A stretch of DNA of 64,000 bases from positions 1 to 64,000 of the forward strand of contig CAJUFA010000004.1 of assembly GCA_910585725.1 (NCBI GenBank), given 5' to 3'. The position numbers and the translations under genes were made by a program. The notes below the pieces were generated by a model. The model saw only the letters and a list, made by a program, of their open reading frames with translations. It was not told the origin of the DNA and made no database searches. Shown here in pieces: positions 45,166 through 54,098 of the stretch; the first letter of the stretch is position 1; the number at the start of each line of letters is the position of its first letter. This stretch comes from an uncultured Dorea sp. GTDB lineage: Bacteria; Bacillota; Clostridia; Lachnospirales; Lachnospiraceae.

Positions 45166-47490
45166 TCATGATCTATTCGTATACAGAATCCGGATTGAGT
45201 TCAGCACGCATAACACAGCGACTCCTGTATCTGCAAAAACAGCCATCCACATATTGGCAAACCCAAAAAATCCCAGCACCATAACCAACGCCTTGATCAT
45301 CAGAGCGAACACCACATTCTGCATGGCTATATTCCCTGTCTTCCTGGCGATATCTATCGACTCCGGTATCGCATCCACGGAAGAAGTCATAAAGACCACA
45401 TCCGCCGCCTCAATCGCCGCGTCTGCTCCGCTGCCCATCGCCGCTCCCACATCCGCCCCCGCGAGTACCGGCGCATCATTGATGCCGTCGCCGACGAACA
45501 TCACAGCTCCGTGTTTCTTTCGGATCTCCTTAAGCCGGGTCAATTTATCCTGCGGAAGAAGCTGGGCATGGACTTCCGCTATTCCTGTCTGCTGCGCTAC
45601 CGCCGCGGCGCTGTTCAAAGCGTCGCCTGTCAGCATCGCCGTAATGAGACCCTGATCTTTCATACGTTTCACCGCATGCTGCGCTTCTTCCTTGATCACA
45701 TCTGCAATCACCAGATATCCTGCCAGTATCCCGTCAACCGCGATCAGGACTTCCGTCCCATAAGTACTGCTGCAATATTCCGATATATCCACCTGATACA
45801 GCTCCATCAGCCCGGTATTTCCGCAGAGCACCACTCCTTCCGGAAACTTTGCGCAAATACCCTTTCCTGATATCTCCTCCACTTGCTTTGGCCTGATAAG
45901 CGATAATTTCCGCTCTCTCGCCTCCGTTACTATACTTACGGCGATGGGATGCGAAGAATCAAGCTCACAGTCTGCCGCAATCGTCAGCAGTTGTTTCTCC
46001 GTCAGCCGGTTCAGACTTACGATCTTCTGCACTACAAAATTCCCCTTAGTAATGGTACCTGTCTTATCCATTACAACCGCGCTTACATTCTTCAGCGCTT
46101 CGATAGAAACTCCGCCTTTAAACAATATCCCCCTCTTCGACCCTGCTCCGATACCTGAGAAAAACGCAAGCGGAACACTCAGTACCAGCGCGCACGGACA
46201 ACTGATAACCAGGAATGTAATCGCCGTATAAATCCAGTAATTCCAATTCCCGGTCACAATTGACGGAACCACAGCGGTAAGTATCGCGGCGGCCACAACC
46301 ACCGGCGTATAGATTCTCGCGAATCTGGTAATAAAACGATCTATCTTCGGTTTACTCGCAGCGGCATTTTCTACAGAATCAAGAATACGGGTTACCATAG
46401 ATTCTCCTAACGGCTTCCCCACTTCCAGCTTCAGGACGCCTGTATCATTAATGCATCCCGAATATATCTCCTTTCCGGGAAATACCTTTACAGGCACCGG
46501 TTCTCCGGTTACCGGCGACGTATCGATCTGGCTCTGCCCATCTATGACTCTTCCGTCCAACGGAACCCGGTCGCCTGGACGAATCAGTATCACGTCTCCG
46601 ATCTTTGCTTCCCCCGCGGGTATATCCCTCACGCCGTTTCCCTGCACCAGGCTCACTGTCTCCGGCCGAAGATCAACTGTCTCCATAATCTGGGAACGAC
46701 TGCGGCTTACCGCAATATCCTCAAAGACTTCCCCCACCCGGTAGAATAACATTACACCTACGGCTTCTGCAAAATCACCGATTGCAAATGCCGCTAAAGT
46801 TGCAGCGCTCATCAGAAAATTCTCGTCAAAAACATGCCCTTTCAGCAGATTCTTTACCGCGGTCCACACGATCTCAAGCCCCAGGATCATATACGCCGCT
46901 ACAAACAATACCATACTGATAATAGAATCCGGCGCTGTTCGTTCCAACACTTCACCAGCAATAAACAATGCCGCTCCTGCCGCTATAGCTATAAGATCTT
47001 TCTTATTCTCCTCTAACGGACTCTCTTTTTTCTTCCGTATTATCTCAGCCTCTTCCCGCAAAGTCACTGTTACCTCTGACTCAATCGATGCACAGATTCT
47101 TTGAATTTCCGGCAGAAGCTTCTCCTGATGATCCGCCGCCACCACAAGCTGTTTCGTCGCAAAAGTAATCACAGCCATCTCCACTCCCGGCAGCTCCTGA
47201 ATCTGACGTTCCATCTTCGCCGCGCAATTGGCGCAGCCCAGATTGTTCAGAATATACGTCCTTTTCTCCACCCCCTTCGGCATATGCCTCACTTCATGAG
47301 ATTGCCCTGTCCCATGATGATCACGACCGCAGCCGCAGTCCTCATGGTCGTGATGGTGGTCGTGGCCGCAGCCACAGTCCTCATGATCGTGATGATGATC
47401 ATGACCACAGCCTTCATGATGGTGACCGTGCCTTTGGTTATGATCCTCATGATTTTCAACATCTATCTTTTTATTTTTCTCTCCACCCAT
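45166..47490 (-). CDS. Zn/Cd-type P1B ATPase with His-rich N-terminus and HMA domain
   Basis: The 774-residue protein has a His/Asp/Cys-rich N-terminal segment (residues 10-65), an HMA domain with LGCANCAAKMERQI, the CPC motif in VISCPCALVLSVP, DKTGTITKGN, and GDGINDAPVLAGADVG. It exports Zn2+, Cd2+ or Pb2+. The start is 47490, because ATGGAGGAACTTGCT supplies the ribosome site (GGAGG, eight bases upstream); longer frames would use that site as codons. An SmtB/ArsR-type operator lies upstream, but no ArsR gene is adjacent. Confidence 0.92.
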   Translation of the reverse strand: MGGEKNKKIDVENHEDHNQRHGHHHEGCGHDHHHDHEDCGCGHDHHHDHEDCGCGRDHHGTGQSHEVRHMPKGVEKRTYILNNLGCANCAAKMERQIQELPGVEMAVITFATKQLVVAADHQEKLLPEIQRICASIESEVTVTLREEAEIIRKKKESPLEENKKDLIAIAAGAALFIAGEVLERTAPDSIISMVLFVAAYMILGLEIVWTAVKNLLKGHVFDENFLMSAATLAAFAIGDFAEAVGVMLFYRVGEVFEDIAVSRSRSQIMETVDLRPETVSLVQGNGVRDIPAGEAKIGDVILIRPGDRVPLDGRVIDGQSQIDTSPVTGEPVPVKVFPGKEIYSGCINDTGVLKLEVGKPLGESMVTRILDSVENAAASKPKIDRFITRFARIYTPVVVAAAILTAVVPSIVTGNWNYWIYTAITFLVISCPCALVLSVPLAFFSGIGAGSKRGILFKGGVSIEALKNVSAVVMDKTGTITKGNFVVQKIVSLNRLTEKQLLTIAADCELDSSHPIAVSIVTEARERKLSLIRPKQVEEISGKGICAKFPEGVVLCGNTGLMELYQVDISEYCSSTYGTEVLIAVDGILAGYLVIADVIKEEAQHAVKRMKDQGLITAMLTGDALNSAAAVAQQTGIAEVHAQLLPQDKLTRLKEIRKKHGAVMFVGDGINDAPVLAGADVGAAMGSGADAAIEAADVVFMTSSVDAIPESIDIARKTGNIAMQNVVFALMIKALVMVLGFFGFANMWMAVFADTGVAVLCVLNSIRILYTNRS
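47327..47404 (-). repeat. Two tandem 39-bp repeats encoding a metal-binding tract
   Basis: Units 47327-47365 and 47366-47404 each encode HDHHHDHEDCGCG (13 residues), differing at a few silent positions. Both lie in the N-terminal segment of the ATPase. The histidines and paired cysteines would chelate Zn2+ or Cd2+. Copy number is likely to vary between strains. Confidence 0.9.
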
Positions 47491-47529
47491 AGCAAGTTCC
47501 TCCATTGTAATAAATTCAACAGTACACTT

Positions 47530-47566
47530 ATTATATATGAACACTTATTCATATGTTCATATATAA
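47530..47566 (-). promoter_or_regulatory. SmtB/ArsR-type operator overlapping the metal ATPase promoter
   Basis: Thirteen-base arms 47531-47543 and 47554-47566 are perfect complements. Inside lies ATATGAA-N6-TTCATAT, the TGAA-N6-TTCA core of SmtB/CzrA/ZiaR operators. Minus strand TGAACA (47559-47554) and TATAAT (47535-47530), 18 bases apart, form the promoter that the operator would cover. Confidence 0.72.
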
Positions 47567-47609
47567 TATACTCACTATCCGTGGATTTGTCAATATAGAT
47601 ATACAAAAA

Positions 47610-47655
47610 CCTCTGTAAAATAATCAGAAATATATCTCCGATTATTCCACAGAGG
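47610..47655 (-). terminator. trxA terminator
   Basis: Sixteen-base arms 47610-47625 and 47640-47655 pair with two imperfect positions; the minus strand continues with GTTTTTGTATATC. It lies 19 bases after the trxA stop. Confidence 0.78.
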
Positions 47656-47674
47656 CTATCATCTAACACGTCGA

Positions 47675-47983
47675 CTATTTCAGCATCTGCAATATTTCAT
47701 CCTTAGGTTTCGCCCCAACCTCTCTCTTTACAATCTGTCCGTCTTTAAATACAAGCAAAGTCGGTATCGACATAACTCTGTACTCTTTTGCCAATTCCTG
47801 ATTCTCGTCCACATCCAGCTTGCAGATCTTCACGTCCGTGACCTCGCCTGCAACCTCTTCTATTACCGGCCCCAGCATCTGGCACGGACCACACCAGGTC
47901 GCCCAGAAATCAACCAATACCGGCTCTTTAGAATCCAACACCTCTGTTTTAAAATTATCCTTGTTCAAATGTACTACTGCCAT
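47675..47983 (-). CDS. trxA: Thioredoxin
   Basis: The 102-residue protein is of classical thioredoxin length and has the active site WCGPC (Cys31, Cys34) in DFWATWCGPCQML and the cis-Pro segment MSIPTLLVF. It keeps cytosolic thiols reduced using thioredoxin reductase. I choose ATG 47983, eight bases after AAAGGA; longer frames from 48013 lack a site. A minus-strand TATAAT at 48026-48021 is a likely -10 box. It is a single-gene unit with its own terminator. Confidence 0.95.
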   Translation of the reverse strand: MAVVHLNKDNFKTEVLDSKEPVLVDFWATWCGPCQMLGPVIEEVAGEVTDVKICKLDVDENQELAKEYRVMSIPTLLVFKDGQIVKREVGAKPKDEILQMLK

Positions 47984-48186
47984 CTTCATCATCCTTTCTT
48001 CCATATATTTCATATTCTCTATTATAACCTATTTCTCAAAAAAAACCTCAATATCTCTTATTCTTTTTCTTTTTTCTATCACTTTTCACACTCACACTAT
48101 TTCTCTTTTCAGCCGGCAATCGAACCTGAGCCGCGCAGCTCATACCATTTCACTGTTAAAGGCTCCAGCCGATGCGTCCAAGTCCC

Positions 48187-48663
48187 TCAAAAATGTATTG
48201 GTTTCCCGTCCAACGAAGCCGAAACCAGTCCGTCGTGTCCGTCATAGACCAACTTCAATGAGAAAAATTCCTCCCGCTCCTCCAGAAGCCGAAAGAAAAT
48301 CTTATCTCCTTCCCAGATATTCAATTGATACACGTCTTTCACCGGCACCCACGCAAGCTCACCCTCATCGCAAAGAATCGGCTCGCCCTCAAACTCATCC
48401 GCCGTAAATAACGACATATATTCCGTAACTCCGTTTCCCGAGATAAAGGTCACGATTCCTCTGTACCTGTAAGAAATCAGAGTATACCCTGTCTCCTCTT
48501 TGACCTCCCGCAGCAGACACTCCTCCGGGCTCTCCCCTTCTTCAAAATGCCCTCCTACTCCAATCCATTTATCCTTATTAACATCATTCTTCTTAACCGT
48601 CCTGTGAAGCATCAGATATCTGCCGTCCTGCACGATATAACACAAGGTACTTAATCCCGTCAT
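48187..48663 (-). CDS. NUDIX hydrolase (MutT-like)
   Basis: The 158-residue protein has a textbook Nudix box, GGHFEEGESPEECLLREVKEETGY at residues 37-60 (G-x5-E-x7-REUxEExGU). N-terminal TTLCYIV-type strands (here TLCYIVQDGRYLMLHR) match the 8-oxo-dGTP diphosphatase-like group of Firmicutes. It cleaves nucleoside diphosphate derivatives using Mg2+; the exact substrate is not predictable. It diverges from the RluA gene. Confidence 0.88.
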   Translation of the reverse strand: MTGLSTLCYIVQDGRYLMLHRTVKKNDVNKDKWIGVGGHFEEGESPEECLLREVKEETGYTLISYRYRGIVTFISGNGVTEYMSLFTADEFEGEPILCDEGELAWVPVKDVYQLNIWEGDKIFFRLLEEREEFFSLKLVYDGHDGLVSASLDGKPIHF

Positions 48664-48686
48664 CTCTTTCCTCCTCCCTCAAAATA

Positions 48687-48695
48687 TGCTATAGT
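48687..48695 (+). promoter_or_regulatory. Extended -10 for the RluA-family gene
   Basis: TGCTATAGT fits TGnTATAnT and lies 31 bases upstream of the chosen start codon; no good -35 is seen. The same AT-rich stretch read on the other strand could serve the divergent NUDIX gene. Confidence 0.4.
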
Positions 48696-48726
48696 ATATA
48701 TTACCGAATTTAAAGGGGAAATGCAA

Positions 48727-49629
48727 ATGAATCGTACCATCGACTATAACATTGATCCCGCCAGCGCCGGTCTGCGGGTAGAACAATACCTCAGACGCCG
48801 CGGCTACTCTGCCCAAAATTTGACCGAGATCAAGAAGATGCCCAGGAGCATCCTTGTAAACGGCGTCCATTATTATATGAAGCAGCAGCTTGCCGCAGGA
48901 GACCATCTTCAGGTTCTTATCCAGGAGACTGCTTGTTCCCTGAATATTCCTCCTGTCTGCCTTCCTCTCACCGTCGTATATGAAGACGAAGACCTGATCG
49001 TAATCAATAAGCCTGCCGGCATGCCGATCCATCCGTCTTTGAACAACTATATCAATTCCATGGCCAATGCCCTTGCCTGGTATTATCAGGAACAGGGGAA
49101 ACCTTTTATTTTCCGCTGCTGCAACCGCTTAGACCGCGATACCTCAGGCCTCACCGTTGTCGCCAAGCATCTGGTCAGCGGCAGTATTCTCTCCGATATG
49201 GTCCGCCGCCATGAAATCCATCGGGAATACCTTGCCATCGCACGCGGGAGCGTCTCTCCCAAAACCGGAACAATCACGGCGCCTCTTGCCCGCAAACCCG
49301 GGACGGTCATCGAGCGAACCGTAGATTTCTCACACGGCGAGACGGCAGTCACTCATTATAATGTTATCGACGAACAGAACGGACACAGCCTTGTCTCTCT
49401 TCGCCTGGAAACAGGTCGTACCCACCAGATCCGCATACACATGAAATACCTTGGATATCCGCTCGTCGGAGATTATCTGTATAACCCCGACATGGAATAC
49501 ATCAAGAGGCAGGCTCTTCATTCTTACCGGCTTCGCTTCAGGCATCCCGTCACGGGAGAGACATTAGAGTTCACCGCTCCTCTTCCCGACGACATGCGGC
49601 AGATAATCCAATGTCCATATATCCGTTAA
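48727..49629 (+). CDS. RluA-family pseudouridine synthase
   Basis: The 300-residue protein has an N-terminal S4-like region (GLRVEQYLRRRGYSAQNL) and a catalytic domain with the active-site Asp136 in CNRLDRDTSGLTVVAK. It also has the family motifs EYLAIARG and RLETGRTHQIRIHMKYLGYPLVGD. It isomerises uridines in 23S rRNA or tRNA (RluD/RluC-like); the target base cannot be assigned. ATG 48727 is eight bases after AAGGGG, better than ATG 48721, which is only two bases away. Confidence 0.92.
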   Translation: MNRTIDYNIDPASAGLRVEQYLRRRGYSAQNLTEIKKMPRSILVNGVHYYMKQQLAAGDHLQVLIQETACSLNIPPVCLPLTVVYEDEDLIVINKPAGMPIHPSLNNYINSMANALAWYYQEQGKPFIFRCCNRLDRDTSGLTVVAKHLVSGSILSDMVRRHEIHREYLAIARGSVSPKTGTITAPLARKPGTVIERTVDFSHGETAVTHYNVIDEQNGHSLVSLRLETGRTHQIRIHMKYLGYPLVGDYLYNPDMEYIKRQALHSYRLRFRHPVTGETLEFTAPLPDDMRQIIQCPYIR

Positions 49630-49671
49630 GTCGTCAAGCTTACAGCGCCGCCGAACAGCGGGGCGCCTGGA

Positions 49672-51693
49672 TTACCATTCCATAATCCATAATTCATGCA
49701 GCGCGCGAGTAGCACATATATAACAAAATTGCCGAAAGAATGGGTTCTCTCTGTCTTTGCCGAAGATAAATACCTGATCAAACTCCAGCCCTTTTGCCAT
49801 GTAGAAGGTGGTTACCGTGATTCCTTTCCGAAAAGCAGAACTGTCTCTGTCAATATAAGACACATCTTTCCTGACCGTTTTCACCAGCTTATAGAGCGCT
49901 CTTGCCTCGTCTTCCGTCATAACCAGAAACGCAGCCGTCTCATATCCGTCTTCTCCCAGACGCACCTGTGCCAGCGTCTTCTCTGCCGCATCCTCTATGG
50001 AAGTACACCTTACCTCCTCTACTTCCCTCCCGTGCCGCTTTATATGCTCTAACCCCTCTAAACCGGCGATACGGTTAGCATATTCCGCGATCTCACAGGT
50101 ATTACGGTAACTACGGTTCAGCTCAATCTTCCTAACTTTCTTTCCCAATACCTTCGGCAGAAAAACCGTCACATCCTGGGACAACCCGTCCAAAGTCTGA
50201 GCGCGGTCTCCAAGTATCGTCATCCTGCCGGAAAACATCCTCTCTATGATAACATATTGAAGATAAGAATAATCTTGCATCTCGTCGATGACAAGATGGC
50301 GTATATTCTTATGATTTGTCACTTTCAGAAGACGCTGTTTCAGATATAACAGCGGGTAGACGTCTTCATATGCAAGAATTCTTTTCTCACATGGAAGGTC
50401 TGCGAGCCGCCGCCACCCATATTCTTCCAGAAACCAGTTGTAGATTACATACAGATCTGTCGTCGCATACATACTCTGAAATTGGCTGCGTATAAATTCC
50501 CTGTCTTCCTCCGGAATATCTTTTCCCTGCAAAGTCTCAAATTCATCCGTGAAATACTCCATCACCGCATCCATCCGGGATAAAAGCGGTATCCCCTGGA
50601 ATCGCAGGTAGAACATCTTAAGGATCTCATCTGCCTTCTTCTCCATTCCCTTATACCGCACGTCTTTAAAGTCAACCAGCCGGTCTTCCAGTTCTATCAG
50701 GAAACCTTCCGCTGTTTCCACAAATTCTGCCGACTGCTTCCATCTATACCCTCGGTCCTCATCGACATCGTCATTGCAAATCTGTCTCTCTATCTGATGC
50801 CAGCGATCCTCACAATCAGACGCCACATCCTTCAGTTCCTTGTACGCAAAGAGGTCGAGGCTCATCTCCTGAATATTCTCCTCTCCAAGTTCCGGAAGGA
50901 TGTGTGAAATATAATCTGAGAACACGCTGTTCGGCGACAAGATCAAAATATTCGAAGACTTCAGGTTCTTTCTGTCATGATAGAGAAGATATGCGATCCG
51001 ATGCAGCGCTATAGACGTCTTTCCGCTGCCCGCCGTCCCCTGAATGATCAGTACTTTATCCCGGGTATTGCGAATGATCGCATTCTGTTCCTTCTGGATC
51101 GTCCGTACGATATTCTTAAGCTGTATATCACTGTTGGCGCTTAACTCCTGCTTTAAGATATCATCGTCAATCTTCATGTCGCTCTCAAACTCATAGATCA
51201 TACGCCCGTCCCGAATCTTATACTGCCATTTCGACAGGATCTCTCCCTTCATCGTCCCGCCGGGAGCTTCATAGGCTGCCGCACCCTTGTCATAATCATA
51301 GAAAAGCCCGCTCACCGGAGCCCGCCAGTCATAGATCAGCGGCACTGCTCCCCGTTTTCTGGCAAAATTACCGATTCCTATATAGAAAATCTCTGTCTCA
51401 TCTTCTCCCTCATAGACAAAATCCACACTCCCGAAGAAGGGGGAATCCAGCATCTTCTCCCATCTGTGCCTTTGCTTCTGATACTCTTGTCCGGCATTCA
51501 CCTGACTGATCAACGCCTGCTGATTGTCATAGTTCTCATAACCGTACTCATCCATCTCTGCATAATTTTCCCAGTAATATTCATTCATGCCCGCGATATC
51601 TTCCCTGACGTCCTGAATCGTCGCATCCAGTTCCCTTAGTCTTAAGGCCAACTGCTTCGTTACATAGTCCAGATATTCTGTCCCTCTGCTCAT
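49672..51693 (-). CDS. helD: HelD-type UvrD-like helicase
   Basis: The 673-residue protein has a long N-terminal coiled coil (residues 1-75), then an SF1 motor with Walker A IIQGTAGSGKTSIALHR, motif II VIDEMQDYSYLQY and motif VI-like TTFYMAKGLEFDQVF. The layout and size match HelD, which binds RNA polymerase and frees it from stalled complexes. I prefer ATG 51693 (MSRGTEYLDYV); the frame from 51771 would overlap the upstream gene and adds residues not typical of HelD. GAAAGG lies 11 bases upstream, a modest site. Confidence 0.85.
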   Translation of the reverse strand: MSRGTEYLDYVTKQLALRLRELDATIQDVREDIAGMNEYYWENYAEMDEYGYENYDNQQALISQVNAGQEYQKQRHRWEKMLDSPFFGSVDFVYEGEDETEIFYIGIGNFARKRGAVPLIYDWRAPVSGLFYDYDKGAAAYEAPGGTMKGEILSKWQYKIRDGRMIYEFESDMKIDDDILKQELSANSDIQLKNIVRTIQKEQNAIIRNTRDKVLIIQGTAGSGKTSIALHRIAYLLYHDRKNLKSSNILILSPNSVFSDYISHILPELGEENIQEMSLDLFAYKELKDVASDCEDRWHQIERQICNDDVDEDRGYRWKQSAEFVETAEGFLIELEDRLVDFKDVRYKGMEKKADEILKMFYLRFQGIPLLSRMDAVMEYFTDEFETLQGKDIPEEDREFIRSQFQSMYATTDLYVIYNWFLEEYGWRRLADLPCEKRILAYEDVYPLLYLKQRLLKVTNHKNIRHLVIDEMQDYSYLQYVIIERMFSGRMTILGDRAQTLDGLSQDVTVFLPKVLGKKVRKIELNRSYRNTCEIAEYANRIAGLEGLEHIKRHGREVEEVRCTSIEDAAEKTLAQVRLGEDGYETAAFLVMTEDEARALYKLVKTVRKDVSYIDRDSSAFRKGITVTTFYMAKGLEFDQVFIFGKDRENPFFRQFCYICATRALHELWIMEW

Positions 51694-51737
51694 GTTCACT
51701 CTTGCCTTTCTATTACTATTGACAGCCGCATATGTTC

Positions 51738-52079
51738 TCAGACCTTCTGACAGATCACTCCCAGACAACAAAAAACCGGATACAGATAACTTGCCCCGAA
51801 GGTTCCCAGCTTCTTCGGCCCCGTCACCACCCGGTCTAACTCCAACGCCTTATGAAATGCCATCATGACGCTTGCCCTGGTAATAGACTTATCCTTCCGG
51901 GTCACAAACATCTCGTTTCCTTTGATCATATAAAAGAATTCCAGCTCCTTTGCAGTATAAAAAGGATGCCCCTGAAATTTAGTCAGTGTTTCCCAGAGAA
52001 TCTCATCCAGCATATCCGTATCTCTCTCTTCCAATCTCTCTTCCAGACTTCTGACTGCCCGTTTCTGTTCCTCCGTCAT
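51738..52079 (-). CDS. Small conserved-looking protein of unknown function
   Basis: The 113-residue protein is soluble, with a charged helical N-terminus (MTEEQKRAVRSLEERLEERD) and a more compact C-terminus ending LGTFGASYLYPVFCCLGVICQKV. A segment ITRASVMMAFHKALELDRVVTGPKKLG looks like a helix-turn-helix of the kind that follows an alpha-helical pair, but I cannot assign a family. It lies 44 bases upstream of helD on the same strand, so the two are probably co-transcribed. Confidence 0.6.
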   Translation of the reverse strand: MTEEQKRAVRSLEERLEERDTDMLDEILWETLTKFQGHPFYTAKELEFFYMIKGNEMFVTRKDKSITRASVMMAFHKALELDRVVTGPKKLGTFGASYLYPVFCCLGVICQKV

Positions 52080-52295
52080 ATCTGTAATATATCCCTTTCC
52101 ACGAATCCTATCCCTCTGCAGACTGACCCGAAACTAATATTACAGTTTGCACGCCCTGTTTTGCAGACCGACCTGTTCCAAAGCTAAACAATATTTTATT
52201 ATTATGATATGTAAATTACTTAATGTCAATAGGGTCTGTTTTAACTTGCCTGAATTTCCATCTGCCGCGTTATTCGGCCGAAAATGAGTGAGACG

Positions 52296-54098
52296 CTAGA
52301 CCTCCGGAAATATAAGACATTCCGCTAAAAGGCGCTCATATCCTTCCATTGCCCCCAACTCCATATAATCTATATGATTTGCCAGTTCTTCCATTTCCTG
52401 TTTTACCTTCCCTGAAAGCAACGCCATATATGCGCCTGTTTTAGAGGAATTTCCTACATACTCTATCTTATCTCTTATTCCTTCCGGTAAGATTCCTGTT
52501 CCAATCATACTATCCACTGGCAAATGCGCGCCAAACTGTCCGGCAACCAATACCCTGTCTAATTCTTTCATTTTTTTCCCCGCTTTCTGAAGCAAAGCAT
52601 AAAATCCTGACAAAACCGCACCTTTGGCAAGCTGAACCTGACGTACGTCTCCCTGCGTAATCTTCAATTCTTCTGTCATTCTAAACTGTCGCTTTTTTCC
52701 ATCCATCTCCAGCATTGAACAGCGATAATCACTTTTATCCAATTTATCCGGCTTTATAAATGCGCCGTCTTTTCTCACCAGCCCTGCATGAATAAGTTCC
52801 TTTACTCCTGCAAGAATTCCACTTCCACAAACGCCGACCGGATCTGTTTTTCCAATTACTTTTAATTTAACCCCGTTTTTTGTAATACGGACATCCTCAA
52901 CCGCCCCCTCTGCCGCACGCATTCCGGAACTAATATTCATACCTTCCAAAGCAGGCCCCGCAGCGCAGGAACAACTTAACAATCTTCCACAATCCGAAAA
53001 TACAATCTCTCCATTCGTTCCAATATCAATAAAAAGAACATTTTCTTTTACCCTGTGTAATCCGCAGACATATACGCCTGCTACGATATCAGCCCCAATA
53101 TACGCCGACACAGAAGGGAGACAATATAATCTTGCGCCCTTCGACACATATAGACCGATTTCCTCCGCTTTCATATTCTTTGCCTTAACAAATACCGGGG
53201 CATACGGAGCTTTACCGATAGACCGTGCGTCTATGCCGAGAAGCATATGCATCATGGTACAATTGGCGCCTACCGTTACTTCATAGATATATTCCCGCGC
53301 TGCTCCTGACTGACGGCAGACATCCAGGATCATCTCATTTATTGACGTAACGATTGCCTCCTTAAGAGCCTGTCCCCCCTCTTTTGGATGTTCCATCTCG
53401 TAAGTAATACGCGTAAGAACATCCAGCCCAAAATGTTTCTGCGCATTAATCATTGACGCATTCGCCAGTTCTTTTCCAGTCTTCATGTCAACTAATGATG
53501 TTACTACTGTCGTTGTACCAATATCTACCGCAACCCCGTATAATTCTTCTGTCGTATCCCCTTGTTCCAGATTCATAAGAATCTGTCTTCCGTCACGCTC
53601 TCTGTAAAGAACCGCCGTATAACTTCCTTCCTTAAACTGGAATTCACGAAGCAGCGAAAATGGTATTTCTACCCCCGCAATTTGTTCCTGTATCTGATTT
53701 TCAAATGACGTCTGGTCCTCAAGCTTAGGTTTATGGATTATAATTAACTGTTTAGAAACATCCGGATCATAACTGAACTTCGGCACATATCCCTTTGATA
53801 ATACTTCATATTTCCGCTCTTTCTGCATCAATTCTATCTCCAAATCACACCGCGGATAAATCAAACAAGCCAGACGCACGCCATCTTTGACTTCCTTTGG
53901 CTTTAAGAAACGAAGTTCCGTAGGAGATACTTCACCCACATCTCCAGATTTGATACGTATCTTGCATTTTCCACAAATACCTTTTCCATTGCAGGAATTG
54001 TCGATAAATAAATTATGATCTAACAGGATCTCCAACAAACTCTTGCCTGGTTCATATTCATATTCATTTCCAGACTGTACAACATGCAATTTATACAT
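52296..54098 (-). CDS. RACE-type reductive activator of corrinoid proteins
   Basis: The 600-residue protein has an N-terminal [2Fe-2S] ferredoxin domain (Cys36, Cys42, Cys45, Cys78) and a C-terminal ASKHA ATPase domain: VAVDIGTTTVVTSLVDM near residue 190, LFIDIGTNGEIVFSD near residue 355, then GSGILAGV and VAGQFGAHLP. This is the RamA-like/RACE family that uses ATP to reduce Co(II) corrinoids back to Co(I). It is the last gene of the long methyltransferase-microcompartment run and starts directly after the stop of the MtaA-like gene. No clear terminator follows; the 216 bases downstream hold only a TTCGGCCGAA palindrome. Confidence 0.93.
   Translation of the reverse strand: MYKLHVVQSGNEYEYEPGKSLLEILLDHNLFIDNSCNGKGICGKCKIRIKSGDVGEVSPTELRFLKPKEVKDGVRLACLIYPRCDLEIELMQKERKYEVLSKGYVPKFSYDPDVSKQLIIIHKPKLEDQTSFENQIQEQIAGVEIPFSLLREFQFKEGSYTAVLYRERDGRQILMNLEQGDTTEELYGVAVDIGTTTVVTSLVDMKTGKELANASMINAQKHFGLDVLTRITYEMEHPKEGGQALKEAIVTSINEMILDVCRQSGAAREYIYEVTVGANCTMMHMLLGIDARSIGKAPYAPVFVKAKNMKAEEIGLYVSKGARLYCLPSVSAYIGADIVAGVYVCGLHRVKENVLFIDIGTNGEIVFSDCGRLLSCSCAAGPALEGMNISSGMRAAEGAVEDVRITKNGVKLKVIGKTDPVGVCGSGILAGVKELIHAGLVRKDGAFIKPDKLDKSDYRCSMLEMDGKKRQFRMTEELKITQGDVRQVQLAKGAVLSGFYALLQKAGKKMKELDRVLVAGQFGAHLPVDSMIGTGILPEGIRDKIEYVGNSSKTGAYMALLSGKVKQEMEELANHIDYMELGAMEGYERLLAECLIFPEV

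Noticed and set aside
48108..48186. tRNA-like string (minus strand GGTTCGATTGCC resembles a T loop) after the NUDIX gene
   Set aside because: Flanking bases do not form a T stem, and no acceptor, D or anticodon stems can be drawn.
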